Positions 12,001 to 27,000 of a DNA stretch of 64,000 nt are shown one piece after another. Position 1 is the stretch's first letter, and each line of letters starts with the position of its first letter. This DNA comes from Nilaparvata lugens (taxonomy: Eukaryota; Arthropoda; Insecta; Hemiptera; Delphacidae): positions 13,900,135 through 13,964,134 of the forward strand of contig NC_052505.1 in the NCBI RefSeq assembly GCF_014356525.2, given 5' to 3'. The notes under the pieces are model-generated. The model was given only the letters and a program-made list of their open reading frames with translations, was not told where the DNA came from and ran no database searches. The translations under genes were made by a program, and so were the position numbers.

Positions 12001-15000
12001 AATATGATTCATTTCTTTTTAACCTCAGTTTTTTTGCAGGCTAGGTGAGACCGAAAATTAGAAGTCACAGAAAATTAATATTTTTAATTCATAATTTAAT
12101 AATTTAACTAATTTAATTCAATTTCGATTTCAAATTATCCTGGTATGTGAAATATTGAACCGTTCTTAGGCCCGCCGCAAAGTAGATCCACGCTAATCCA
12201 CGCCACTCCAACCCACGCCGTGGGATGTTTTGTAAACCATTGCTAGGCTTCTCCATACATCTGTGTAATGCATGCAATGAATAATCCACTTGTCAGCTGA
12301 TTGATTATGAATAATACTATAGCAATGATTTACAAAACATCCCACGGCGTGGGTTGGAGTGGCGTGGATTAGCATTGGTCTACTTTGCGGAGGGCCTTAA
12401 AGGCTTCACCAAGACCCCCTATATATAATTGCACAAATAATAATGGCCGCCGTATTTGGTGTTGGTGGCCTGCATTAATGTTTTAAACGGGAGCTAGACG
12501 AACTGAGATTTTGGCAGACTGAGACCCTCTCAAACAGCTGATTAGTGATTTCTCTTAGGCTAGTTACACACCAGTTAGTCAAGACAAGACCAGACATGAT
12601 CAGACTCAATACTTTACATAGTTGCTTATGAAGATATGTCTAATTGCAATGACTAATCGGTGTGTGTTACTTCATAAGCAACTATGTGAAGTATTGTGAC
12701 TAATCGTGACTAGTCTTGACTGGTGTGTGCCTACCCTAACACGTCAGTGTTAGCCTCCCATGACTGTTAAATGGCTGTATGATAGCATAAGACGCAGCAG
12801 AGTATCTCAAAAGTCACTCATGAATCCGAGATGAATGAGTGATTAATTTCTTAATTGCAAGTTGAATTTCGTTTAATATAATTATTACTCTCGTGTATTT
12901 ACCTGAGCAAAGGTCCACATGCAGTAATAATGGTAGCCACCCAATAGTTTTCCGGGTCATCTTTGAGTGGCACTTCAACTTTCATGCCTTCTTGAAAGCC
13001 ACTTTGCAAACTCTGCTCAACCTGAAAATCAATAAAAAGATACAAATTCAAATCAATAAAAATACAAATTCGAATTAATAAAAAATACCAATTCAAATCA
13101 ATTTCATTCTATAGTGTGGATCTTCGTGATTGGACATATGGTTAGAATCACGTTATAGAGTACTTAAGCAACTGATCAACATCGGTTTTCTATCCTTGTC
13201 TGTCTTTGGATAAAGCAGATAGCTCTATCCTCTTCTAGCTCAACACCGTTGCCAAATCAGACTATGAAGAAATAATAACGATATGTGATAAGTTTTTGAA
13301 TAGATTTCATGAATCATCAGAGTTGTAAAGTAACTTTTGAAACACTCTGTTTAATGAACTACCTGAGTACTGAATCTACTTTATGAAAATTCATTATTAA
13401 ATCATGAAATTTATTTGAGATAGAATTATTGATCATTATTAACAAGAATCAACAATTAAGCTACGTTTACACTATGTAGCTGAAGAGATATATAGCTCTG
13501 CTATATAACAGAGCTATATAAAATTTGAGCTACATATAACTCTGCTAGATGTAGCTCTGCTATAAGTAGATTTAACGCTAATTTTATGTAGCAGAGCTAT
13601 ATGTAGCTATGCTACATGTCAGTTTTTGTTTATAGCAGAGCTAGATGTAGCTGCTCTGTCCTTGAAGGAAGGCTGCCGCAGCTGTTTAGTGCCTGCTGTG
13701 TTTACACCAGATAATACTGTACTCATTTGTTGTCAGAGTGCTAGTAGGTATTACTGCGCATTGCAAGCATTTATTTTTGATTTATATATTATTCTGGAAT
13801 GATGGAGAGTGAATTTGACTGGAATAGAGACAAAATTATCCAATATCTTCTTTTTCTTCTCTGTGCTGCCATTTTGATGACATTACTTATACTCTATAGC
13901 TCCATAGAGTTTGGAATAAACCAGTATTCACTGCTCAGTTCACAGCCAGATGCCGAAGAAAAAGGTAGTTCTTGCAGCAGCCGCTGCTTTCGCCGCAGCT
14001 ACTGTGATATTTTCAGCACAGAGAAGAGAAAGAAGATATTGGATAATTTTGTCTCTATTCCAATTAAATTCACTCTCCATCATTGCACAATAATATATAA
14101 ATCAAAAATAAATGCTCGCAATGCGCAGTAACCTACTAGCACTCTGACAACAAATGAGTACAGTATATCTGGTGTAAACCCAGCAGGCACTAAACAGCTG
14201 CGGCAGCCTTCCTTTAAGGACAGAGCAGCTACCGTAATACTGTAACTTTCAGGATATGTTACTGGTCAAATACTCTAACTTCCGACGTACAACCGAATTT
14301 CAACCCCTTCATAAGGGGTTGACTAGGTTCAGAATGTATAATATGGTGACCTAAGAGTTGTAAATCGAACACTTTCAATGCAAACGCCCATCGTGTGGTA
14401 CATCACTTCAAACGGCCTTTCAAAACAAGAAAGATAACATCAATTAAAATGTAGGCTACTATGAAAATTGAATCCAAAACGGTGGCTGATTGAAGTTACA
14501 GTTTGTAAAGAAATGAGGGGTTGTAATTCGAACATTTCTAATGCAAACACCCACCGTGCTACACATCATTATAAAGGCCTTTTTAAAACTAGAAAGATGA
14601 CATCAACAAAAATCCTCCACGACACCCTTATCCAAAATGGCGGCTGATTGAATTTCATCAATTATTTCTTTAAAACTAAAACTTCAATCAGCCGCCATTC
14701 TGGATAAAAGCACCACAGATGACCCCTATTGATGTCATCCTTCTCGCTTTGAAGGCCTTCAAGATACGATGTACCATACAATGGGTATCCACACCCAAAA
14801 CCCCCGAGTTACAACCCCCAAGTCACCCCCTTATGAGAGGCCGAAACCCAGCCGTACGTCAAAAGGTGGAGTATTCAAAATCAAAATCGTTTATTTATCC
14901 TTAATAATAATAACATCAACAGGAAATCAGAAACATAGAAATAGAATTACATTAGAATGATGTATTACAGTATAAAATTAAATTATACAATGAATATAAG

Positions 15001-18000
15001 GAAGGTCCCCGCAAGGTTAAAGAACCTGTGCGCAGCTACATCTAGTTCTGCTATAAACAAAAATTGACATGTAGCAGAGCTACATATAGCTCAGATTCTC
15101 TTTGATGTTTACCGAAAATTTTGGATAGCTCATTTTCTGCTATATAGCTGAGAAAATAGGCTTAAAAATACTATATAGCCGGGCTATAAGCAGATCTACA
15201 GTGTCTCTTTTTGAGCTTGTAGCAGAGCTATATAGCTAACTGCAGTGTAAACCTAGCTTTAGATAGCCTATTGCATTAAATATAATTAAATTAAATATTA
15301 TATTAGATATACCGGGATGACTTGAATCACATAGCTAGTCTATCTATTGAAGGCAGTGGAAAAAGAGAATTGGCAACCTCGCCGTCCTATCATTTCCACT
15401 GACTTTATAAGGTGAATTTCACTATAAATTTGTCTGAGTTTCAGCGAAATTCACTCCAAACTGTCAGCATTGATGTTATTCATAAGGAATAACAAGTTAG
15501 CTGGAAGCTGACAACTGTTAATCTGCCTAAAATACAAACTGTGTAATAAATTAGTAAATAATATTGAATCATTCCCAACTCTCAGGTTTTTTGGGAAATA
15601 TTCCAAATGACATTTTGTTTTTCATGAGCTCATTTGTTGTGAATAAAAACTTTAAACTATTTTTTCAAAGCATTTACGAGCATTGAAACATTTTTCGTGT
15701 TCTTAACACAGATATCAAACTCCTGTACGAAACATCCTAATTTTCAATACCTACGAAAAACAAAATACATTTAATCAGTTTCGACATTTTCCATCAGTGT
15801 TTATTGTGATGTTAAAGTTAATCATTTTCGACTTGTTTCATCAATGCTTTATTGTAAAAACATTGTTAGTTTCTTTGATCAACTGGTTGGTTACATCATC
15901 AACTATTTGTTTCTCGTTATTTGTATTTGCTATTTACGTCAACAATTCTATTTTTGTGTTAATCTTATAGTGGTGAAATTTGTTGGAAGACTCTCGTCTC
16001 CAATTCTAGCATTTAAAATAATCTTTGTCTTGTCTGCATTAAATAATTTCTAAATGTCAGCATTTGGAATAACAATAATATACTTTCCATTAAATCAATG
16101 TTGGTAGTTGAAAGTGAACTGCTATTCAAACCAATGCTTTCAAATGCATAAATGAGTGGATTGTCTATTCGTTTGTTACAGCGTTTTGCCTCAAGGTCAA
16201 TGGAAATAATTACCGAACGAAATATGATTGCTACACTCGAAAAAACCAGTGAATCAAAACTGAAACTCAGTATTGATGCAGACTTTAAATTATTCTTTAG
16301 ACAGAATACAGTACTGATTTTTTTCTTACTTTACAAAAAAAATGTACAAGAATAAATATTAAGGTTTTAGTATACAGCACTAAAATTTAAAAAGCCTATT
16401 GTTTTCAAATAATTTATTCATGCATTCACCCCTAAATGAAGAATTCGCTTCTACAATACTCTACTATAGAAGTGCAGAACAACTCAGATCTCACTATAGA
16501 ACTGTTTAGACTATTGAATGAATAAGGGAAACTATAAATAATTGTTCTGATGTATTGAATATTGTTTGAATGAAGAATAGAGTATTGAATGAGATGGCTG
16601 CAAATTTCAACAAAGTAAGTCGCGCTTGCTCTATGGATAACAGCTGAAACTATCAACTAGGCAATATGAAAAACTACTCAATGTTCAATAAAATGCAAAC
16701 ACTGATGTAGCTGAAAGCGAAAATAACAATGATTAATTAGGAGTTGACTTTGAGCAAGGGGTGAGATATTAACTGATTGTTCATTCAAATAAAAACCAAA
16801 TCAAATCAAATTTATTGCCAAATACATATAAATAATTCACAAAACATGGAAAACAAAATTCAGTTTCATACATTAGAAATTTACTAACAAAAATACAAAA
16901 GCTTTTATTTATATAATAAATAATATATTATATATTTTATTATTATTTAGTTTCAATACTAAATAATAATAATAAAATATATAATATTGGCGTTGCCAGC
17001 AAAAAAAAGATTGTGCGCTAGCAACGAGCATTCAGTAAGCACTCCAATTTGAAAAAAAAACTAGATAAAAAAGTGAATGTAGAAACAACAAATTTAGCAA
17101 ACACTTCAAACAAAAAATTAGCATACACTTTGAAAAAAGAAAAAGAAAAAACATGAGAGTGGAGTACTTCATAGTATAAAAATAAACGTAAATAAAATAT
17201 AATTGATAAACAAATATTCATTCATTTTTATATAATTATCAAGAATTTGAAATTAGTGCAGGATATCATTATATAAATTGGGTTCAGTTTGAGAGACAAC
17301 TTTCAATAGTAAAGGGGGAAATAATTAATTTGAATCAGTGCAGGATGACATTATATAAATTGAATTCAGTTTGATAGACAACTTTCAGATAGTAAAGGGG
17401 GAAATAATTGAATAAAACATGATTTAAAAAAATTATAAATGCCTGGAATTAAATTATTTTGACTACAACATTTTTGGTCTTGATCCAGTTCTCAATTTTT
17501 GTTTCAAGTGCTTTAGTAGGTTTTATTTTTATAAAAACAATTCAAGAACGATATTGTAGATATTCTGATGCTCAACATACTTGAGAAACAATAAAATATC
17601 AAGTTAATAAATATCAAGGAAATTGTATATTAATCATTCTTGATTCGTTAAAATATCACTTATATAATTGGAAAGATTGCCAGAGTAATAAAGAACAAGC
17701 ATTCAGCTATTCTTCTCCCGCATATAGAGATGAAATGTCCAAAATAAGTTTTTGAACAAATCATTCATAAAAACTGTTACAAATATTTATATAAAATGAT
17801 TATTAAGTAACAGTTTTTATGAATGATTTATTCAAAAACTTATTTTGGACATTTCATCTCTATATGCGGGAGAAGAATAGCTGAATGCTTGTTCTTTATT
17901 ACTCTGGCAATCTTTCCAATTATAAGTGATATTTTAACGAATCAAGAATGATTAATATACAATTTCCTTGGACAACAATAACAGGTATTTTGCTCACAAG

Positions 18001-21000
18001 TCTACTAAAACTCATAAGTCTCTGCAAATGCGGTTTTGTATTATAAAAAAAGCATAAACATCAATGCCGGTTTTACCAAAATAGAGGTTAGCGGTCTGAT
18101 ACAAGTACAGGTTTTATTTAGTATATTACAAAAAAAATCAATTGGGTCAAAAATGTAAAACAAGTAAAATTTAATAATTGTAATATTTTGCTGCTTTTTG
18201 ATAGAACTGTATAACAGTGCGGTATAGAGTATTGAATGAGGATTAAAACATAATATAGAGGAGCTGCAAAGATGTATTGGAGAAGGTACCTGAGATTTAA
18301 AAAGTAACGAACGTATTTAAATGTATCAGAACAGTGAGGCGGCTTAGTAGAGCAGAGACATTATTTGAATATAATGCATTACTTTCCAACACTCTCAGCT
18401 ACTCAGCTACCCATTGAGAGTTGAGTGTAAGAGAGGGCCGGCTGCGCCCTAACTCCGCCCTCCTAGGTAAAAATAAAGGCAGCTATTCTATTCTATTCTA
18501 CTGTACCTTCCCTTCATCTTCGCCGCTCCACTATGTTTTGACCTTGAGACAGAGTTGAATTTAACAAAGCAAGTGGCGGTTTATGCTGTGAGTTACGCCT
18601 AGTTTATAAATATTTTAAAATTTACGAAAAAATGAAATTGGACTTACATGAGGGAAGAGAATTTGTGGAGCTTCTCTGGAGTTTGTAGCGTCCAGGTAAT
18701 CCTGCCATACAAATGAATCATCTGAAAACAAAGAATTACATATTGTCATTGGATAATAAAATCTACATCAATAAAAATAAAATTCAAATTATATAATTTT
18801 ACAAAAGTTTTGACAATTTTATGACATTTTGATGCTATGAAACAAATGATTTAGCCAATGGTTATAGAAATATCACAATAAGTTGATAATTGGGATATTT
18901 TTAAATAGATAAAGTTTTGACTATTTCATAATATTGTACCAACAAAAAAATATTTAGCCAATGGTTATCGAGTATTACAATAATTTCTGGCAAATTTACT
19001 GAAATATGCACGGTTTTTGAAATATCTTTTCAAGATTGAAGGATGAAAGCAATATTATATTTTCAAGTGATTATTGTTACGGTATCTAATAAATGAAATG
19101 AAAATGTTTTATTGGCAGATATATAAAATTACAACATCTTAGAAATACATAATAAAAGCAATACAAATTTTACAACATGAGAAAATACTATTACAAAATA
19201 AAATGCAATGCCAATTGAGTATTTGCATCTCGAGGTACTAAACCTGTTTGAGATGGTGATATAAAATTGATTACAAAACTATAGCGCTAAAATGTAGTTA
19301 CTGAAGCCGACAGTCGCATATGAAGTGACACATATTACATAACAGTATCGATGATTTATCAATTTAAGCTTCGAAGTATATTGTACAATATTATTATATA
19401 CAAGTCAACATGAGAATTCTAAAAAAAGTATCTATATTCTCACATTCCATTACAAATCTCTTGACATGGTTTCAGTACACAATAATCGTATATACATCTA
19501 AGGTTTAGGGTTCTACAAATAGATAAGTTTCCAAAGGTTACTACCGGTACACAGAGTATTGATATATTACGATATGGGTATATAATTCAAATATTCCAAT
19601 TCCAAGGGCATAGGATGATGCACACACGAGTCCTAGACTTGTGCGTGGATAATAGTACAATAAGAGATATCGTACAGTTTCCAATCGGGAATTCGGGTTC
19701 AAACCATATTGTAAGTAAGAATGCTTGTTATTAGCCTAAATACGAAGCATTCGGACGAAAAATACACACAACAGTGTGAAATTCTAGCAGAATGAAAAAA
19801 ATGTAGGAACGTTACAAGTTTCGCTTATCAGTTCATTGTATTGTAATACGATGCGGGCCCCCTTCCAACCATTACACAGACACACAGAAATGTTTTAATG
19901 GCCTCAAACAAGTTTTAATTTATTATTTTTTCAGGATTCCAGTTCAAAGGGGAAGTCAGTAATTACCATTTATCAAATAAAAAGTTGCGAATGAAGCCTG
20001 ATTGGAAGATTAATTTATTGATAGTTAATAATTCATGGAAAACTTATAATAGTTTTATATTTTAGTGTTTACGTTGGAAGCCTCAGGTATGATTATTAGT
20101 TCATCGATAACTAGCAGGTAACCCTTGCTCCGCAAAAGTCTAATTAAAACTTGACCTAGCCTACTGAAATCTTGAATAATTGAAAATAGGCCTATAACCA
20201 TCCTGGGTAAATCAAGAATATATAACCAAAATTTCAAGCAAATCAGTTCTGTAGTTCAAACGTGATGATGTGTCATTCAACAATTTCCAATCTCCTACAT
20301 GTATAAGCCAATAATTCTTTCCTCTACTATACAGAGTGTTTCAGAAGTAGTGTCGAACATTTTATGGTATTGTTCCTGGATGATAGGAGACTACAAATGT
20401 CGTATTTGAAGTGTCCAAAACTCAGCGGTTATCCTTATAGCTGCCATTTTGTTTTTTCACTTAGTACTCAAGAACGAAATGTCGTATTGATCTGAAATTT
20501 GACATGAATATTTATGCTATAAAGACTCAACTTTAAAAAATAAAATGAAGAATTTTCTATGTAAATTTTCAAAATGGCGGCCATTTTAAATTTTTGATTG
20601 TAAATTTCACGAAAACCGTTCACTTGACAAAAAATTTACAAAGGACAAAAAAGTTAGTAAATATTATCAAGATTTCAAGGAAACCTTATTCATTGAGATT
20701 GGTAATAGAATAACAGAGAAATTAATACTTTTCGTACTGCATGCATAACCCATGAACAAACAAGATCTCCTGGAAAACATTGTAAAATCAGCTGGATGGC
20801 CGGCCATATGGAGCCATACTGAGTTTCAAAGCTTCATCTTGAATACAATTGGAATTGAAAATTTAATATTGATGTTTAAATAGTGAAAAGTGGTCATGCA
20901 TGCAGTACGAAAAGAATTAATTTCTTTTTTTATTCTTCGACCAGTCTCAATAAATAAGATATCCTTGAAATCTTGATAAAATTTGCTAACTTTTTGTCTC

Positions 21001-24000
21001 TTCTAATTTTTTTGTAAAGTGAACGGTTTTCGTGAAATTTACAATCAAAAATTTAAAATGGCCGCCATTTTGAAAATTTACATAGAAAATTCTTCATTTT
21101 ATTTTTTAAAGTTGAGTCTTTATAGCATAAATATTCATGTCAAATTTCAGATCAATACGATATTTCGTTCTTGAGATAAAAATTACTAAGTGAAAAAAAC
21201 AAAATGGCAGCTATAAAGATAACCGCTGAGTTTTGGAAACTTCAAATACGACATTTGTAGTCTCCTATCATCCAGGTACAATACACTAGATTGTTCGACA
21301 CTACTTCTGAAACACCCTGTATTGTAGATAACGTTTTAAAAACATTGCTGAACATCTGGAAATCGAATAATGACTGTGTTATACAGCCTTGAAAATTTAT
21401 GATTTTCATAGGGTAAGCATTAATAATATTGCATTAATAATGCTGACAGTTCATAAAGCATTCCATGAACAGTCCAACGTGACCTCCTAGAGTGAAATTT
21501 ACTTCATAAGAATTGCTTATAAAGCTGCATCCCCACATATCAGTATCATTGAAAGTTTTCCAGGAGTCTACAGTAAGAATATTATTCCCATAAGTTCTAA
21601 TGAGACTTTCCATACTCGCTCGGCCGGGCTGAGTGTGAATTGTCCAATTAGAACTCATAGGAATTATATTTTCACTGTGCCGGCCAAGTTCACTGATACT
21701 GATTTATGTGTTAATCCAGCTTGAATAACATCAATATTCTTCTCAATCGACCAATGCTCATAGATGGCAGTGGATCTCAAGTTAGAGACGTGACTGTCCA
21801 GGCAGACCCGCCTTATTGTTAGGATAAGATAAGCGCCGTGCTGTCGGTTCTCCCGTTGGAAGGGTGGCTGTTTGAGGACAGCTCTGCTAATAGACAGTTC
21901 TGAGCTTGAAAACTACTTCTTGATGGTTCACTAACTCAACTACTCAACTAACTATTAACTTAACTATAACTCTACCTATAGTGAGGTCCAAGTTATAATA
22001 GCAGTTGAGAAAGATAGGAGAACAGCGTTGTCAAGTCTCTGCCTTGCCACTGCCTTCTATAGAGGATAGCTGATAAAAACACTCTACTCACTTGGGCTAC
22101 TTTTTAACAAATAAATAAAAACAATATAAAATCTTGAAATACCTTTAATTTTTTTAAAACTTAAAAATAGTTTCGACGCTAACTTAGGTCATTTTCAAGT
22201 TTAAATGTAGAAAACAAATTTATTTATCTTTATTTTCTACATTTATTTTTTATTCATTTATTGTACAAAATACTACAACCATAATATAATTATGACTTAA
22301 TAATATAATTCAACTTGGAAATGACCTAAGTTAGGGTCAAAACTATTTTAAAGTTTTTAAAAAAATAAAGGGTACTTCAAGATTTGAAGATTTGTATAAT
22401 GTAGATTTTTAATTAGGATAGCTGATATATCTGTAATATTGACTATTCATCCTTGTTTAAAATGAACAATTATATTTTACTCATCAGGAAAATATATATT
22501 TTTAATGATCTAATGATAAATTTTCATGACTTTGATTGAAAATTTTGTTAATAATTACAGTAGTTATAATTCTACATTGGAGAACGATCTGGCAACGTTG
22601 CGAAGCTAGAAAAGAATAGCGCTATCTGCCTTGTCGTATGGTTGACAAGTATAGCAACACATGAATTTTAATCAAATACTTCCATTATAACTTGGACCTC
22701 ACTATAGGAAGATGATACAAGGATGATAGACAAGGATAGCAACACTCCAATATTAATCGAATACTGCCATTATAACGTGAACCTCACTATATAGGTCCAT
22801 CCATCTCTTAACAAATCATTCATTCCATTAGGCAAGCACAAGTCAAGGGCCACCCACATCAAAAGTGTTACTCTAGAAGAAGCTTAAATAGAGAAAAATA
22901 ATCACAGACAAATATGTGAGCCTTTCATTTGTTTTGTTTAATCCTCCCGCTTTTAATTAGGCTGTACGATTTGTACTAAATTGTTGTATGAATGAATGAT
23001 GAATAAAATAAATATAGACAAAAATCCAACACTATGTCATTATGGTAGAATAAAGATAGCCAACACAAGTTGATTGTGAATAAATAACCCTACTTCGTAT
23101 CGCCTAACAAGAATTTAAAATGACTCTAAAGTCGGGCTTAGACGCTCTAGCCATTTGCGCAAACTGGCTTGTGTGCAGTTGAATATGTGCGTGTGAACGG
23201 TGGCTTGAGGCTTGCGCAAGCCGAAAAATCTGGCTTGAGCAAATTCTGTTCTGACAAAAAATCGGCTTGCGGTTGGAGTATTGGAATGAGCGTTTAAACA
23301 CTGCTCAAGCTATTTGCGCGAAATTTCAGGCTACGTTTTCGCGCATGCGCACGCGAATCCTACCCTCAACTCAACCTCTAGTTTGACTGTCTCGTGATTT
23401 TTATTTATTATTACCTATTCAAGTTTTCATGCTAAATATATTATTGTTTAGTTCTCAAGTCTTTCATAATTAATAGTGTGTATAATATTAGTATTTATCA
23501 TAATAATTAATAAATATGGCAAATAGTGATCGCAAGGCTAAATCTCATGTTTAAGATGCCTTAATAGAAAAAATGTGATCATTTGACCAAGAAGCTGACA
23601 GGGAGACTGTGGAATCATATGGATGGATACTGGGAGTGATATAGATAGGAATCTGATATAGATCAAAACTGATATGGATAGCTACTGCTACCATAGATAA
23701 CTGCTACTGATAGCAGTTTAGCTGGTTTTTAGGTTAGTAGCAGTGAAATTCACAAGCCAAATTGCACAAACTGAACTGAGCGTGTGAACAGAAGAATTCT
23801 ATTTCACTAGTTTGCGCAAATATGGCTTGCGCAAACCAGTTTGCACAAATCGCTTGAGCGTGAAAACCCAGCTTAACAGAATACAAAAATGAGTCAACAT
23901 CCGATTGCCATTCATTTTATTTTCTGGAGTGTAAGAATTCACTGATGACTCATATCTACGGCTTAATGCATCAACTTGCAATACTGATAATAGAATGAAA

Positions 24001-27000
24001 GGAAGTTGATCGAGAACACAAATTTAAAAACTATTAGTTAATAATTATAGCGATAGGCGGGTTCTCCCAGATAATATTCTTATGACTACATTAATTTTTA
24101 GATTTAATATTACACACTGATTGACGTCTGTGATAATAAGACACAACCCTTTTTGATAATATTGAAGAATATAGCTTCATGAAACAATTATATTTTCCTT
24201 CAATTGGACGAATAACTTTGCTATACATTGTTTAGTATAGTATACAGTAAAAAATATACCAATTATAGTAAGCCAAAGGTTATTGGATCATGATAAAACA
24301 AATAAGAGAATACATATAATTACTTGAAACTATCTCTTCTCCAGGATACTTTAACAATCGATAGCTTCTATCATGATTACGTTTAATTCTTAATTTACAT
24401 TATGTCAAAATTTACATGGAGGGAGATTAGATTAGATTTCTTTATTTATGTATATTACAATATTTACTGGCCTATACACTAATTTACATTAAATGACGGC
24501 AATGGCAATGCTAATTATTCAACGAATTTTACAAAGTATAAATAATTATTAATCAATGAGAATAACGATGGTATAGAATTGTAATGTAACTTCATAAATC
24601 GGCGGTGTTTCAACCAAATAATTGTCGATTCTCTAAGAAGGATATAAAATAATATCCTTCCCATCAACACACGACCGAGAGACAGAGAGAGAGAGAGTGA
24701 GAGAGAGAATTGAATAATTGCCTTTATTGAGGGAGGAGTTAGGACTTTATGTCCTCTCTGCCACACAAACTTTTACATTTTATACAAGGAAGAGAGAGAG
24801 AATAATTTTTGGTGAAGGCTAATCTTATTTATCTGGAAATTAAAAATCAAAGTAGGTGCCCTTTTTTTAAAAAGTTTACTTTGATTTTTCAATTTCAAGT
24901 TAAATAAGAGTATAGCCCTCACCATAAAACTAATATTTTAGGCGTATCAAAAAAAATATTGTACATAAATGAAAAGTATAATATTATAAGCTTTATGATT
25001 CTTAGCTTGCCGAAGTTCGGTTGGCTCCTTCCCCAAACTCGAGTTACTCTTTTGGGGAAGCAGTTCCTAAATTTTGTACATTAATTTGATTATTGCATTG
25101 TATTTTGTAAACTTTACCAATTTATTTTGTAATGTATGAGGAATAAATAAATGAAGAAATATTCCTTCATTGATTTAGTTACAGTAGAACTCCAATTATC
25201 CGAACTCCGACTATCCGAATTGCCGATTATCCGAATCACTTTCAGAAAAAAATTAGTCCAAAAAAAGTGCGCTATAATTCTTCCCCCTACGATGCCAGTG
25301 TTTGCGCGTTCGCTCACTATTGTCCTTCCCTTGTACATAAGTACATTTTATTTATATTTAAAACATGTGAAAATAGAATGTTTCTTTCATTTAATTCAAT
25401 AAAAAAATAGCTTTTTTTCTCTCCAATGGCAATTAAAAAAAAAACTCCGATTATCCGAATGGGTCCCGGTCCCCATTAATTCGGATGATTAGAGTTCTAA
25501 TGTATTATAAAAATTACTATCCTCATTATACTTTTTTGTATCCTTCATTTAAATTCACTATACTGTTTAACAATGTTTTAGATCTTTTTTTTGTGTAGTT
25601 GAGAAGTTGATATTGTGGTAATTATTCATATTGAATGAAAAAGAGTTTTTTAGATAGGTTTTTTGACTGTCTTAGTATTTTTCATTCAATTTTAGATCTT
25701 TTTGAACATTCTTGTGCCAAAAAATTCGACATCGTTACATATCGGTAACAGATTCCGTCAAATATTTTGGGAAACACAAAATAAATATTATCAAAGATTG
25801 AGGAAAAAAATGAATAAAAAACGGAACCAGACGGCTGCCTAGAGCAGTAAGAAAATACTTCCATGAAAAAATTGAAATGATTATACTCAAACTGGAATAA
25901 AAAATTATCGATATACAGATAAGATAACAAGTCTGCTAGCTGATTAATGAAATGAAAACTCAGTTCATTGGCAAATGATGGAAGTACTAAAACTTGAATA
26001 TTATTTGCGTAACTACGTCAACGAATCTCAAGGCCAAGCGGCCGTTTACATTCATCTAGACAGACACACTTTGCAAAAAGAAAAATAAATTGAGCAAACT
26101 CAATTGAATTGAATATTATAATGAGTGTGAACAATTATTGGAAGGACCAACATCAATACCTATTAATAAAAATGATAATATTTTATTATTCAAATTTTTC
26201 TCATATTACATAATATATGACAGTGTTTACAAATTGAAGTAAGCTAATCACTTTATAATGTCACCTTATATTGATCATACATGTAAGAATCTATTTAGAT
26301 CTCCATATTTAATTTGTATGCTGTCGCATGTTATTGATTTCAGCTTAAATTGGGTTACTTACATTTTACAAGTGTAGTATTAAAGTTTTGGGTACGGTAC
26401 GGTGTAGTAAGTTTATAGCTGAACTAAAAAATATGCTGAACCGGGGACTAGCTAGTACAATTTCAGGAACCCGCTAAAAATTTGTTTGAATATGATAACT
26501 TGATTTATAATATCTATATATTTTTTCATGTATTTCTATTCAATAATAGTTTCATTATATAGAATCACTGGTATTCCAAACATAGTACCTACATAGTATT
26601 ATTATAAAAATAGTACCTATTATAAATTGTATTATTTTCAGTTTTTAATTTTCAATTTCTATTTATATCTTAATTATAATTTAGGGTTTTCATTTTTTTC
26701 TATATTGATTATTATTCTGTATTTTAATAAATTTATCAACCTTGCTTTTAATATTGTATACGGTATATATTTTTACTCAATTTGATTTGTTTAATCTGGA
26801 ATTAGGCCTATTCAGCTTTATATTGGAGGGTTGAGTGTAAGAGGGCCGGCTGCGCCCGAACTCCGCCCTCCGAGGTAAAAATAAAAGCAGCTATTCTATT
26901 CTAGTACCTTTTCATTTTCTATATTTCTTTTAATTTCACCTTTTCATTAATTGAGTTTACATTTGGATACTTGATAATGGGATGAATATCGAAAACCGGT

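Noticed and set aside
13799..14131. 110-residue membrane-like ORF ([12 protein letters not shown])
   Set aside because: Half of it is the inverted copy of the other half within a foldback element; the related element at 42,614 carries only the first part. Possibly a captured fragment, not a supported gene.
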